From JBBECE01 sp964574935 (lineage in GTDB: Bacteria > Pseudomonadota > Alphaproteobacteria > Rhizobiales > Devosiaceae), in assembly GCA_964574935.1 (NCBI GenBank), contig CAZNOZ010000010.1, forward strand, positions 9,014-73,013: 64,000 nucleotides of DNA, given 5' to 3'. Positions 8,392 through 16,510 of the stretch are shown here, in pieces. A program made the position numbers and the translations under genes. Below the pieces are notes generated by a model that did not search any database, was not told the DNA's origin, and saw nothing but the letters and a program-made list of their open reading frames with translations. Each line of letters begins with the position of its first letter. Position 1 is the first letter of the stretch.

Positions 8392-8973
8392 TCAATAGGG
8401 ATCCTTCGGGTCCCGGTCGGAAGACAGCGTTCGGGTTCGCCGCGCGATCAGCCGTTCGATCGCGTCGGCGAGGTGGTTCTCGGCGATCGCGTAGTCGTTG
8501 CGCTCGGTGCGCACCAGATGCGCCTCATGCAGCACGTCCGCATGGGTGAAGCCTTCCGGCGGCTCGAAGCGGAACGAGGCGAGCTCGATCAGAAGGCCCA
8601 GCGGATCCTCGAAGTAGATCGAATCCATGAACCCCCGGTCCTTCGGTCCGGAATGGCCGATGCCGCGCTCGTCGAGCCGTTCGACAGTCTGTTTGAAGGT
8701 CGCCTGGGAGACGGAAAACGCCACGTGGTGCACGCAGCCCTGGTCGGTCGGCGTGCGCGTTGAATCCGGCGAACGCTCCTGGTTGGTGAATATGGTGATC
8801 AGGCGGCCGTCGCCGGGATCGAAATACAGATGGCTCTCCTCGGCCCGGTCGAGATTGGGCTGCTCGAACACGAACGGCATGCCCAGCACCCCTTCCCAGA
8901 AGTCGATGGAGGTCTGCCGGTCGGCGCCGACCAGCGTGATGTGATGGACGCCCTGGGTTTGCATCTTGCGCAT
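8392..8973 (-). CDS. VOC-family (glyoxalase/extradiol-like) protein
   Basis: A 193-residue protein with one full VOC module pair: VHHITLVGADRQTSIDFWEG at the N-terminus, CVHHVAFSV in the middle and IYFEDPLGLLIELA at the end. This gives the His/His/Glu type of metal site found in glyoxalases, ring-cleaving dioxygenases and related lyases. A tail of about 45 residues follows the VOC fold. GGGAGA lies before ATG 8973. It ends just before the GST and lies 14 nt after the ligase-like gene, so it is in the same operon. The exact reaction is not readable from the sequence. Confidence 0.8.
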   Translation of the reverse strand: MRKMQTQGVHHITLVGADRQTSIDFWEGVLGMPFVFEQPNLDRAEESHLYFDPGDGRLITIFTNQERSPDSTRTPTDQGCVHHVAFSVSQATFKQTVERLDERGIGHSGPKDRGFMDSIYFEDPLGLLIELASFRFEPPEGFTHADVLHEAHLVRTERNDYAIAENHLADAIERLIARRTRTLSSDRDPKDPY

Positions 8974-8987
8974 GGCGGATTCTCCCG

Positions 8988-10310
8988 TCAGTTGCCGGCG
9001 TTGGTGAAATCGACGAGCCGCGACTTGTAGGTGCTGCGCGGCAGCGAATGCGGGGGCACCAGCCGCACCTCGGCGCTCACCATGAGCCGGTCCCGGATCG
9101 CCTGGGCGATTTCGGCGGCGAGCGTTTGATCGGCCCCTGGCCCCGCGCCTTCGACCGTCACCGGCAGCGGTGCCGGCTGCTTGACCCCGCGCGCCCTGGG
9201 CTCGACCATGATCACGCCGGTCACAAGCGGCGAGAAACGCGCCACGACCTCGCGGATGGCGCCTGGAAACACGTTCACCCCGCGCACGATCAGCATGTCG
9301 TCGGTACGCCCCACGCAGCGGATGCGCGGGGCGGTGCGCCCGCAGGAACAGGTGCCCATGCGCACTACGACATGATCGCGGGTGCGGAATCTGAGCATCG
9401 GGGCCGCTTCGGCCTTCAGATGCGTGAGCACCAGCTCCCCGGAGGCGCCGTCTTCGAGCGCCACGGGTTCGCCGCTCTCCGGCTCGATGAGCTCCATATG
9501 CACGAGACCGCGGCCGGAAAAATGCATGCCGTCCTGGGCCTCGCATTCTCCGAACAGCGAAACCGCGATGTCGCCGATCCCCATCGCCTCGGTGACCCGG
9601 GCGCCCCACTTCGCCTCAAGTTCGGCCCTCAGCGGCGCCTCCCCGCCGCCGGGCTCGCCAGCCACCAGCAGCCGGCGCACCGACGAGGCGGCGAGGTCGA
9701 CGCCGTGCTCGCCGGCCCATTCCGCCAGGTGCAACGCGTAGGAGGGAGTGAGCGCGATGGCCTCGGGCCCGAGACACTGCACCGCCGCCATCAGCCGCTC
9801 GGTGTTGCCCGGCCCCAGGGGAACAAGGGTCAGCCCCAGGCCCTGAAACGCCTCCAGCGTCGCGCCGGCCACGAACGGCCCGGCGCCATAGGTGGTCACG
9901 ATCGCCTCGCCGGCCTCGACGCCGGACGCCGCGTAGGAGCGCATCGAGATGCGGATCCAGTTCTTCAGGTCCGTCGCCGTGAGCGGCACGTAGGAAGGCT
10001 CACCGGTGGTGCCGCTTGTCGAATAGATGCGCGCGATCTTCTGGCGGGGCACCGCCACATGCGGTCCCAGTCCCAAGCCGGTCTCCATCGCGTCCCTGAG
10101 TTCGGACTTGCCGGTCAGGGGCAGCGCCGTGATGTCGGCCAACCCGCCCGCTTCCTCGGCCGACCGGATGCCGGCTTCCGCCAGCCTGTCGCGATAGAAT
10201 TCCGAGTGCGCCACGAGGTAGCCGATCTGCGACCGGTAGAGGGCGTCGTCGCTTTCCCGCTGCGTCTCCCAGCATTCGGTTTCGATCCCGGGATCGAGGA
10301 TCATCTTCAT
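8988..10310 (-). CDS. Phenylacetate-CoA-ligase-like AMP-forming acyl ligase
   Basis: A 440-residue adenylate-forming enzyme of the PaaK family. The P-loop motif YSTSGTTGEPS is at about residues 96-106. Further motifs are EAMGIGD, LRFRTRDH, GRTDDMLIVRGVNVFP and a C-terminal Lys in STYKSRLVDF. A Cys-rich insertion GTCSCGRTAPR is typical of PaaK relatives. These enzymes activate a carboxylic acid to its CoA thioester. The start ATG 10310 overlaps the citryl-CoA-lyase-like stop (ATGA). The pair suggests that an organic acid is activated and then cleaved by the lyase. The acid is unknown; phenylacetate itself is not implied, since no paa genes are nearby. Confidence 0.85.
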   Translation of the reverse strand: MKMILDPGIETECWETQRESDDALYRSQIGYLVAHSEFYRDRLAEAGIRSAEEAGGLADITALPLTGKSELRDAMETGLGLGPHVAVPRQKIARIYSTSGTTGEPSYVPLTATDLKNWIRISMRSYAASGVEAGEAIVTTYGAGPFVAGATLEAFQGLGLTLVPLGPGNTERLMAAVQCLGPEAIALTPSYALHLAEWAGEHGVDLAASSVRRLLVAGEPGGGEAPLRAELEAKWGARVTEAMGIGDIAVSLFGECEAQDGMHFSGRGLVHMELIEPESGEPVALEDGASGELVLTHLKAEAAPMLRFRTRDHVVVRMGTCSCGRTAPRIRCVGRTDDMLIVRGVNVFPGAIREVVARFSPLVTGVIMVEPRARGVKQPAPLPVTVEGAGPGADQTLAAEIAQAIRDRLMVSAEVRLVPPHSLPRSTYKSRLVDFTNAGN

Positions 10311-11095
10311 CGCGCCGCGCCCGGATCGTAGGAGATCGCGGCCTCGCCCGCCGCCGCCATTGTGAAGCCGATGGGATTGGCCTGCTCCTCCCCCAGATGC
10401 GCCAGCAGCGAGGCGGTACGGGCCAGGATCGGGATCGCCTTGACGATGTCGCCGGGAAAGTCGAGGTCGAGCAGCACCGCGGCGATCGCCATCGACACGT
10501 TCATCGGCAACTCGCGCTGCCACTGGGCATTGACGGCGGAATGGAGAACGCCCGCAAACCCGACCGCCGCGCCGCTGACCCCCCTTTCATCGGCCAGCGC
10601 CAGGATGCGCTCGGTGCGCGGATCGACCGGCTTGTGGATCGGATGCCCGAAGCCAGGCGCCTTGGCGCCCCTTGCATGGATTTCGGAAGCGATGGCGGCC
10701 GCGGCGTCGGCGGGCGCGGCGCCGCCGGCGATCCGCTTGAGCCCGTCCTCGATCACCTCGGCGCACACCTGCGAGGCCCCCAGGATCACCGAGCCGCATC
10801 CCAGAATGCCCGCCGCGACCGCCGCCTGCAGCGCCTCCGGCTCGGCGGCATGCGTCATACGCGCCGCCTGCACCGAGGGAACGAGCCCGTGTTCGGCGAT
10901 CGAAACCAGCAAGAGGTCGAGGAAGAACCGCTGCTCCTCGGTCGGCTCGCGACCGGTCACTAGCAGGTGGAAGTACGAGGTGAAACCGAGCCGCCCCATC
11001 ACATCGGCGCACAGATCCCGCCCCCGCACCTCGATCCGCTCCGGAGAGGCCGTCGATATCGCGGTGCTCGCCGAACCCGGCTTGCCGATCTGCAT
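10307..11095 (-). CDS. Short citrate-synthase-fold enzyme, citryl-CoA lyase-like
   Basis: A 262-residue citrate synthase superfamily protein, far shorter than citrate synthase (about 430). It fits the stand-alone citryl-CoA lyase class, which cleaves a citryl-CoA-type thioester to acetyl-CoA and a keto acid. The active-site motif GFGHPIHKPVDPRTERIL holds His151, His154 and Arg160. The last catalytic Asp is likely in AAVLLDLDFP (residue 210 or 212). ATG 11095 was chosen over an upstream extension to 11200 because GGAGAGG precedes it and the extension covers the operator region. First gene of the minus-strand operon, divergent from the GntR regulator. Confidence 0.8.
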   Translation of the reverse strand: MQIGKPGSASTAISTASPERIEVRGRDLCADVMGRLGFTSYFHLLVTGREPTEEQRFFLDLLLVSIAEHGLVPSVQAARMTHAAEPEALQAAVAAGILGCGSVILGASQVCAEVIEDGLKRIAGGAAPADAAAAIASEIHARGAKAPGFGHPIHKPVDPRTERILALADERGVSGAAVGFAGVLHSAVNAQWQRELPMNVSMAIAAVLLDLDFPGDIVKAIPILARTASLLAHLGEEQANPIGFTMAAAGEAAISYDPGAAR

Positions 11096-11145
11096 GGCGC
11101 CTCTCCGATCCGTCGGCAATCCGCCCATTGCCTCGGGCGACCTTG

Positions 11146-11169
11146 TTGTTATACAATTTTGTCCGACAA
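11146..11169. promoter_or_regulatory. Two tandem TTGT-N3-ACAA operators (GntR/FCD type)
   Basis: TTGTTATACAA (11146-11156) and TTGTCCGACAA (11159-11169) are both perfect TTGT-N3-ACAA inverted repeats with centres 13 bp apart. They sit in the 103-bp divergent gap, 30-53 nt before the regulator's ATG. FCD-class GntR repressors bind sites of this kind, so autoregulation and control of the citryl-CoA-lyase operon are expected. Confidence 0.7.
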
Positions 11170-11198
11170 TATGGTCCGAGTCAACCTTTGGACGTCCC

Positions 11199-11903
11199 AT
11201 GAACGCACCTGTGCGAACCCCGAGCGGCTCGGTCGTCGACGACCTGGCGCGTCAGCTCGCGCGCGGCATCCGCGACAACCGCTTCGCCCCCGGTCAGCGC
11301 CTGGTCGAGGCCGACCTGACCCGCGAGCTCGGGGTCAGCCGCGGATCGCTGAGGGAGGCGTTCCGGCGCCTGGCGTCCGACGGCCTGATCGAGATCGCCC
11401 CGCACAAGGGGGCCATGGTGCGCCGCCTCTCCCGCACCGAGGCGATGGAGCTGTTCGCGGTGCGCACCGAGCTCGAGGCGCTGGCCGCCCGACTGGCGGC
11501 CGCCAGGATGGTTGACCCGGACGTGCGTTGCGCCTTCCAACAGGCAATCGCGCCGATCCGCATGTCCGAGGCCCGCCGCTCGGCGGACGACTACATCGAG
11601 GAAAACCGCGTCTTTCACGACGCGGTCATCGCGGCCAGCGGCAACTCGCAGCTCATCGCAATCAGTCGGCGGTTTCAGATGCCGCTCATCCTCTCGCAGC
11701 TTCGCGCGGCGCTGCCCCCCGAGGCGATGGCGGACTCCGTCAGCGAGCATCGCGCCGTCGCCAAGGCCATCCTCAACGGCAAGCCCGACAAGGCCGCCAA
11801 TCGGATGCGCCGGCATCTGACGCGGGCCGCCGAGCTGCTCGATTCGGTGCCGGCGAGCTGCTTTGCAGCACCCGCTTCGACTGCCCAAACCGTGCCGGCC
11901 TGA
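11199..11903 (+). CDS. GntR-family transcriptional regulator, FCD subfamily
   Basis: A 234-residue regulator. The N-terminal winged helix (about residues 8-75) has the GntR pattern FAPGQRLVEADLTRELGVSR followed by SLREAFRRLASDGLIEIAPH. The C-terminal all-helical FCD domain has ENRVFHDAVIAASGN and SEHRAVAKAIL, which in relatives bind a metal and a carboxylate effector. It is divergent from the citryl-CoA-lyase/ligase/VOC/GST operon and very probably controls it through the two TTGT-N3-ACAA sites between the genes, released by the pathway substrate or its CoA ester. Its GC content and codon use match the neighbours. Confidence 0.9.
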   Translation: MNAPVRTPSGSVVDDLARQLARGIRDNRFAPGQRLVEADLTRELGVSRGSLREAFRRLASDGLIEIAPHKGAMVRRLSRTEAMELFAVRTELEALAARLAAARMVDPDVRCAFQQAIAPIRMSEARRSADDYIEENRVFHDAVIAASGNSQLIAISRRFQMPLILSQLRAALPPEAMADSVSEHRAVAKAILNGKPDKAANRMRRHLTRAAELLDSVPASCFAAPASTAQTVPA

Positions 11904-11959
11904 CCGCAGGGGAACCGATGCGCAGCCGGGCGCCCGGACCAGACCGGCACGGGCAAAAT

Positions 11960-11988
11960 GAAGGGCGCAGCCCCCAGCTGCGCCCTTC
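11960..11988 (-). terminator. Strong terminator between convergent genes
   Basis: GAAGGGCGCAGC and GCTGCGCCCTTC form a perfect 12-bp stem with the loop CCCCA. On the minus strand it is followed by ATTTTGCCC, so it ends the transcript of the secreted-protein gene at 12013; it may also stop the GntR gene read from the left. Confidence 0.75.
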
Positions 11989-12012
11989 CACGAGTCGGCG
12001 TTGGCGGTCGTA

Positions 12013-12603
12013 TCAGCTGCCGGAGGCGAACACGGCGAGGGAGCCGTTGGCTGCCTGACCGACCGCAACGACCGACTCGATGGGGATGCCCGCGCCCGCC
12101 AGCCAGACCGAGAGCATCTCGTTGGCGGCAATGGCGGCGTGCAGGTCGATCACCTCGGACCAGTTGGCTTCGAGAGCCGAATCGAAGACCTGCCGATTTT
12201 CGGCGGTGAGCCAGTATTCGATGTCGAAGGCGACGCTGCCGGTCAGCGAGCTCATCGCGTCGAAGCTGCCTTCGCTCCAGCTGCTCTCCTCGATGAGGCG
12301 GACTACGGTTGCGATACGCACATCGATGCTCTGCGCTGCAAGCAACGCCGCCACCATCGAGTCGGATGCGTGGGCGCCGAGCGCCGCATTCGTATTCGCA
12401 CCGTCGCTGGGTTCGCCACCACCGGTGGTGATGGCGGCTCCAAATTCCGCGCCGAGCCCCAAGGTGGAGTGGCTTGAGCCGGCGCTGGCTGAACCGCTGC
12501 TCGTCGCGCTTCCTCCGAATGCCAGGTCGAGGGCGTCAGCCGGGGTGGCGAATCCCAGGGCGACGGTGAGGGCTGAAATCGAAACCATAAACCACGCATC
12601 CAT
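12013..12603 (-). CDS. Secreted Ala/Ser/Gly-rich protein, unknown
   Basis: A 196-residue protein with an N-terminal signal peptide (MDAWFMVSISALTVALG then ATPADA). The next 50 residues are low in complexity, Ser/Gly/Ala-rich (GGSATSSGSASAGSSHST). The rest is rich in Ala with predicted helices (DSMVAALLAAQSIDVRIATV; DLHAAIAANEMLSVWLAG). I do not recognise a family. ATG 12603 was preferred to 12618 because GGAGAG lies 6 nt before it. It is divergent from the PepSY/RR/HK module with a shared 116-bp control region, and its own terminator follows, so it is likely a target of that two-component system. Confidence 0.65.
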   Translation of the reverse strand: MDAWFMVSISALTVALGFATPADALDLAFGGSATSSGSASAGSSHSTLGLGAEFGAAITTGGGEPSDGANTNAALGAHASDSMVAALLAAQSIDVRIATVVRLIEESSWSEGSFDAMSSLTGSVAFDIEYWLTAENRQVFDSALEANWSEVIDLHAAIAANEMLSVWLAGAGIPIESVVAVGQAANGSLAVFASGS

Positions 12604-12679
12604 GACGAAACTCTCCATTCCCACGTTCACTGAGAATCGAAAGCTAGCCGACCGCGCCTGACCGATCCGTGAGCCCTCG

Positions 12680-12700
12680 GTCAGCGTTTTGTCAGATTTG
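12680..12700 (+). promoter_or_regulatory. 11-bp direct repeat upstream of PepSY/RR/HK module 1
   Basis: GTCAGCGTTTT is followed immediately by GTCAGATTTGG: the GTCAGNNTTT element is repeated with an 11-bp period, as in OmpR/PhoP-class response regulator boxes. It lies about 20 bp before the ATG at 12720 and 77 bp before the divergent gene. It probably binds the regulator encoded at 13202. Confidence 0.5.
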
Positions 12701-12719
12701 GCCCGGTAGGCTTGCACTC

Positions 12720-13202
12720 ATGAACACGACACGCACCGCGCCTCTGGTGCTGGGCTTTTTCTGCTGCGTTTGGCTGGACCTTGCGACCGCGGCACCGGCG
12801 CAGGGTCTGCTCGAAGATGTCGGCAATACCGTCAGCGGCGTGACCGAGACGGTGACCGAAACCGTCGAACAGGGTTCCCAGACCATCAATCAGACCGTCG
12901 AGGGCGCCCTCGGCACGGTTGAGCAGACGCTCGAGGAGACACTCGGCGGCGGCGCTCAGGGCTCCGCCTCCACCAGCGAGCAGGAGTTCGCGCTGCAGGC
13001 GGTCCGAAGCGGTCGCGCCCTGCCGCTGGAGGATATGCTGTTTCTCGCGCGGCTGTCTTACGAGGGCGAGGTCATCGACGTGCACCTGGTGACCGCTCGC
13101 GGAATTCTTCTTTATCAACTCACATTTCTCGCCACGGACGGCGAGATTTTTGATACCTATTTCTATGCAGCAAACGGGAACCCGGTTCGCAAGTCGAACT
13201 GA
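12720..13202 (+). CDS. Secreted PepSY-domain protein of two-component module 1
   Basis: A 160-residue exported protein. A signal peptide (about residues 1-28, ending TAAPAQG) is followed by a Thr/Glu/Val-rich, heptad-like region (VTETVTETVEQGSQTINQTV) that looks like a helical spacer. The C-terminal 65 residues form a PepSY-type domain: LPLEDMLFLARLSYEGEVID, VHLVTARGILLYQLTFLATD, EIFDTYFYAANGNPV. PepSY domains act outside the inner membrane, often as inhibitors or sensors. Its stop shares an A with the ATG of the response regulator (TGATG), so it is coupled to the two-component system and probably modulates the kinase. Confidence 0.75.
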   Translation: MNTTRTAPLVLGFFCCVWLDLATAAPAQGLLEDVGNTVSGVTETVTETVEQGSQTINQTVEGALGTVEQTLEETLGGGAQGSASTSEQEFALQAVRSGRALPLEDMLFLARLSYEGEVIDVHLVTARGILLYQLTFLATDGEIFDTYFYAANGNPVRKSN

Positions 13203-13867
13203 TGCGCATACTCGTCGCCGAGGACGACCCCCGGATCGCCGGGGCGCTGTCCACCGCTCTGGAGATGGCCGGATTCGTCGTTGAAACCGAAAGCGACGGC
13301 GAGGAGGCGTGGTTTCGCGGCGACACGGAGCCCTTCGACGCCGTCGTTCTCGATCTCGGCCTGCCGACACTCGAAGGACTGGCCGTCCTTAAGCGTTGGC
13401 GCAAATCCGGTCGCTCACAGCCGGTCCTGATCCTGACCGCCCGCGACAATTGGGACGAACGCGTCGAAGGGATAGAGGCCGGCGCGGACGACTATGTCGG
13501 CAAGCCCTTTCGGATCGAAGAGGTCGTGGCAAGGGTGCGCGCGCTGATCCGCCGCTCCACCGGCCACGCCTCTCCCCGCATCGAAGTCGACAATCTCAGC
13601 CTCGACACGCGCACGAAGCAGGTCGCGGTCGACGGCGTCCTGGTTCCGCTCACTCCCCAGGAGTACCGTCTGGTCGCCTACCTGATGCATCAGCAGGGGC
13701 GCGTGGTCTCCCAGATGGAGATCACCGAGCATCTTTACGCCCAGGATTTCGAGCGCGAATCCAATTCGGTGGAGGTGCTGGTGGGCCGTGTCCGCAAGAA
13801 ACTCGGAGCCGACGTCGTGAGGACCCGGCGTGGCTTCGGCTACTTTATCGGCGGTGATCCGACTTGA
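13202..13867 (+). CDS. OmpR/PhoP-family response regulator
   Basis: A 221-residue regulator. The receiver domain has the acidic pair in AEDDPR, phospho-acceptor Asp51 (VVLDLGLP), Thr79 (LTAR) and Lys101 (GKPF). The C-terminal winged-helix DNA-binding domain (residues about 125-220) has LTPQEYRLVAYLMH and VEVLVGRVRKKLGADVVRTR with GFGYFIGG at the end. It overlaps the kinase gene by 4 nt. The order PepSY-RR-HK and the lengths are the same as in the second module at 52855-55189, so the two are paralogous. Confidence 0.92.
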   Translation: MRILVAEDDPRIAGALSTALEMAGFVVETESDGEEAWFRGDTEPFDAVVLDLGLPTLEGLAVLKRWRKSGRSQPVLILTARDNWDERVEGIEAGADDYVGKPFRIEEVVARVRALIRRSTGHASPRIEVDNLSLDTRTKQVAVDGVLVPLTPQEYRLVAYLMHQQGRVVSQMEITEHLYAQDFERESNSVEVLVGRVRKKLGADVVRTRRGFGYFIGGDPT

Positions 13868-15222
13868 AGCCCTATTCGCTGCGCCTGCGGCTGCTGCTAT
13901 GGGCCGCGCTTGGCGTTTCCCTGGCCCTTCTGGTCGCCGGCATCGCCATCGCTGCCATGTTTACCTCCAATGTCGAACACAGAGTACGCCAGGACCTGGA
14001 CGCCACCTTCACGCGCCTGGCGGCGCTGATCGATCACGAGTCCTCGCCCCCTTCACTGGCGTCCCCGCTGGCCGATCCGCGATACGATACCCCGTTTTCC
14101 GGCCTCTACTGGCAGATCCGGGATCTCGACACCGCGCTCGTGGGCCGGTCCCGTTCGCTGTGGGATTTCGAGCTCCAGGCGGGCTCCCCGCCGGCGAATT
14201 CGGACCGCGGGTGGTTTGCGGTCATCGCAGGCCCTGGCGACCACGATTTGACCGCTCTGGTGCGCCAGGTCCGGGTGACCACCGACGCCGGGCCGCGCTC
14301 GCTGCGGGTAATCGTCGCCGAGGACCGCTCGATCCTCGGCGCCTCGATCGCTCAATTCGGTCGCGATCTGGCGCTGGCCCTTCTGGTGCTGGGCGCCGGC
14401 CTGGTCCTCGCCGCATGGCTGCACGTGCATTTCGGTCTCAAGCCGATGACCGCCATCAGGCAAGGCGTCGAGGATGTCCGCCGAGGCCGCGCCCAACGAT
14501 TGTCCGGCCGCCATCCGTCCGAGGTGATGCCCCTGATCGGCGAAGTCAACGATCTGTTGCGCTCGCAACAGGCCTCGATCGAATTCGCGCGCGCCCGCGC
14601 CGCCGACCTCGCACACGGACTGAAGACCCCGCTGGCCGTTTTATCCACCATCGCCGCCGAGTTGCGCCAGCGCGGCGATGCCAAGACCGCCGATCTGATT
14701 GAGCAACTTTCCGGGGAGATGGCCGACCGGGTCGACTATCAACTGCGCCTGTCGCGGCTGCACCAGCGTACCCGCTCGGAGGTGCTCAGCGCCTCGCTAA
14801 ACAAGGCACTGGACAGGGCGGTGCTGGTCCTCAAGCGCACCCGCGCGGGCGAGGACCTCCAATGGCGGGTCAACGTCGAAGCCGATCTGTGGGTCGACAT
14901 CGATCCCCACGACCTCACCGAACTGGTCGGCGTCATCCTTGAGAACGCCGCCGAATGGGGCGAATCGACGGTGACCATTGCCGCCCGCCGGCGAGGCGAC
15001 AAGGCCATCGTCGATGTGGAGGATGACGGCCCGGGTCTGCCCGATCCGCAGCTGCACACGGTCGTTCAGCGCGGCAACAAACTCGACGAGACCGGTCACG
15101 GTAGCGGTCTGGGTCTGGCCATCGCCGCCGAGATCGTGCAGCTCAATCGCGGCACGCTCGAATTCGGCCATGCCGGTCTTGGCGGTCTGTCGGTGGCGCT
15201 TGCGCTGCCCCTATCGTCGTGA
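13864..15222 (+). CDS. Sensor histidine kinase (PhoQ-like), module 1
   Basis: A 452-residue membrane kinase started by TTG 13864, overlapping the regulator stop. Helices lie near residues 12-36 and 164-186, enclosing a periplasmic domain of about 130 residues with FSGLYWQIRDLD and RSRSLWDFEL, typical of PhoQ-like sensors. HAMP, then the H-box DLAHGLKTPLAVL with phospho-accepting His251, then the ATP-binding domain with N-box ILENAAEWG, G1 VEDDGPGL and G2 GHGSGLGLAI. The periplasmic sensor domain and the preceding secreted PepSY protein would meet in the periplasm. Confidence 0.92.
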   Translation: MKPYSLRLRLLLWAALGVSLALLVAGIAIAAMFTSNVEHRVRQDLDATFTRLAALIDHESSPPSLASPLADPRYDTPFSGLYWQIRDLDTALVGRSRSLWDFELQAGSPPANSDRGWFAVIAGPGDHDLTALVRQVRVTTDAGPRSLRVIVAEDRSILGASIAQFGRDLALALLVLGAGLVLAAWLHVHFGLKPMTAIRQGVEDVRRGRAQRLSGRHPSEVMPLIGEVNDLLRSQQASIEFARARAADLAHGLKTPLAVLSTIAAELRQRGDAKTADLIEQLSGEMADRVDYQLRLSRLHQRTRSEVLSASLNKALDRAVLVLKRTRAGEDLQWRVNVEADLWVDIDPHDLTELVGVILENAAEWGESTVTIAARRRGDKAIVDVEDDGPGLPDPQLHTVVQRGNKLDETGHGSGLGLAIAAEIVQLNRGTLEFGHAGLGGLSVALALPLSS

Positions 15223-15248
15223 GTGCGGCGGTCGCTGCCCTCGATGGC

Positions 15249-15276
15249 GTTGCGGTGGCGGGACGCCCGCCGCAAC
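15249..15276. terminator. Hairpin between convergent genes
   Basis: GTTGC + GGCGGG pairs with CCCGCC + GCAAC around a 3-nt loop, with a 3-nt bulge (15254-15256). There is no clear U-tract. It lies between the convergent kinase and adaptor genes and could end both. Confidence 0.4.
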
Positions 15277-15291
15277 CGCTGCCTGGCGCTC

Positions 15292-16506
15292 CTAGGGCTG
15301 CGCGAGAGCCTGCCGGTCCTCCACCAGTACCCCGTCGGCGATCCGGTCGGACGGATGCACGATCACCTGCTCGCCCGCCTCGAGTCCCGATTTGACTGCC
15401 GCATAGCGGGCGTCCCGCGACCCGATCTCGACCCGCCGGACCTCGGCCCTGCCCTCGCTGACCGCATAGAGCGCCCAGTCTTCCTCGAGACGGAACAGCG
15501 CCGAATTGGGCGCCAACACCGCGTCCTCGACCCGTTCGACCTCGATGCGCACGAACACCTGGTAGAGATGCCCCAGCTGCCGCCATTCATCGGGGTCGTC
15601 GAGAATATCCAGATGCACCCTGACCCGCTGCTCCTCGACGCCCAGCGCCGATATCTTGGTGAACCCGATCGGCTCGATCTGGTGCACCCGCGCGTCGAGG
15701 TCCTTGTCGCCGCCCCAGTTGCTGATCCGCGCCGGCGCGCCCGCCTCCTGCCCCTTGATGCGGACCGCGTCTCCGGACAGCAGATCGACCACGACCTCAA
15801 GATCGCGCGGATCGCCGACGGTCAACAGCGGCGCCCCGGCCGGCAGCGACCGCGCCGATGCGTTGGAGACCTCGAGCACTTCGCCCGAAACCGGCGCCTC
15901 GACGTCCAGCCGCCGTGTCAGCCGCGTATCGCCGCCCGGCTCCATCAGCCGAACCTGCGCCTCCTCGAGCTGGCGCTGCCTGAGTTCCAGCAGCGCTTTC
16001 GCGTTCGAGAGCCGGAGATTGGCGCGATCGAGCTCCAGCTGCGCCTGATCGGCCGCCTGCTGGGTGGTCAAACCGCGCGCCAGCAGACGATTTGACCGGT
16101 CCACTTCCGACGTCCAGTACGCCATTTCCGCCTCGGCGCCGGAGATTTCGGTCCCGGCCGAGTTGGCCGCCGCCTGGGCGGTCCGCACCGCCGCTTCGGC
16201 CTCGGCGCGGCTGCGCTCGTCGAGAAAGCCGCTCAGTTGCGGCACGATGCTGGCGACGATCGTGCCCGCTTCAACCCGGTCGCCGACCTCCAGGGGAATG
16301 CGCTGCACGTCACCGCCGATCGGCATCGAAATGTCGTAGGTCGCGCGGACCCGCGCCACGCCCTCGTCGTCGATGGTCACAACGAGCGTCCCGCGCTCCA
16401 CCGTTTCCAGGTCGACCGGGATCGGCTGCGGCGTGAAGGCCCACCACAATCCGCCCGCACCGACAATCGCGATCACGGCGATGATCGCAATGCGCCGCCA
16501 TCCCAT
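15292..16506 (-). CDS. HlyD/MacA-type periplasmic adaptor of an ABC efflux system
   Basis: A 404-residue membrane fusion protein. One N-terminal anchor helix (IAIIAVIAIVGAGGLWWAF) is followed by a barrel-sandwich (TLVVTIDDEGVARVRATYDI; EAPVSGEVLEVSN). A long helical hairpin (about residues 95-180, rich in Ala/Glu/Arg) would contact an outer membrane channel. It is the last gene of an ATPase-permease-adaptor operon, 4 nt after the permease stop, so it bridges the FtsX-type permease to the cell envelope. The outer-membrane partner is not in this window. The exported substrate is unknown. Confidence 0.88.
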   Translation of the reverse strand: MGWRRIAIIAVIAIVGAGGLWWAFTPQPIPVDLETVERGTLVVTIDDEGVARVRATYDISMPIGGDVQRIPLEVGDRVEAGTIVASIVPQLSGFLDERSRAEAEAAVRTAQAAANSAGTEISGAEAEMAYWTSEVDRSNRLLARGLTTQQAADQAQLELDRANLRLSNAKALLELRQRQLEEAQVRLMEPGGDTRLTRRLDVEAPVSGEVLEVSNASARSLPAGAPLLTVGDPRDLEVVVDLLSGDAVRIKGQEAGAPARISNWGGDKDLDARVHQIEPIGFTKISALGVEEQRVRVHLDILDDPDEWRQLGHLYQVFVRIEVERVEDAVLAPNSALFRLEEDWALYAVSEGRAEVRRVEIGSRDARYAAVKSGLEAGEQVIVHPSDRIADGVLVEDRQALAQP

Positions 16507-16510
16507 CGGC

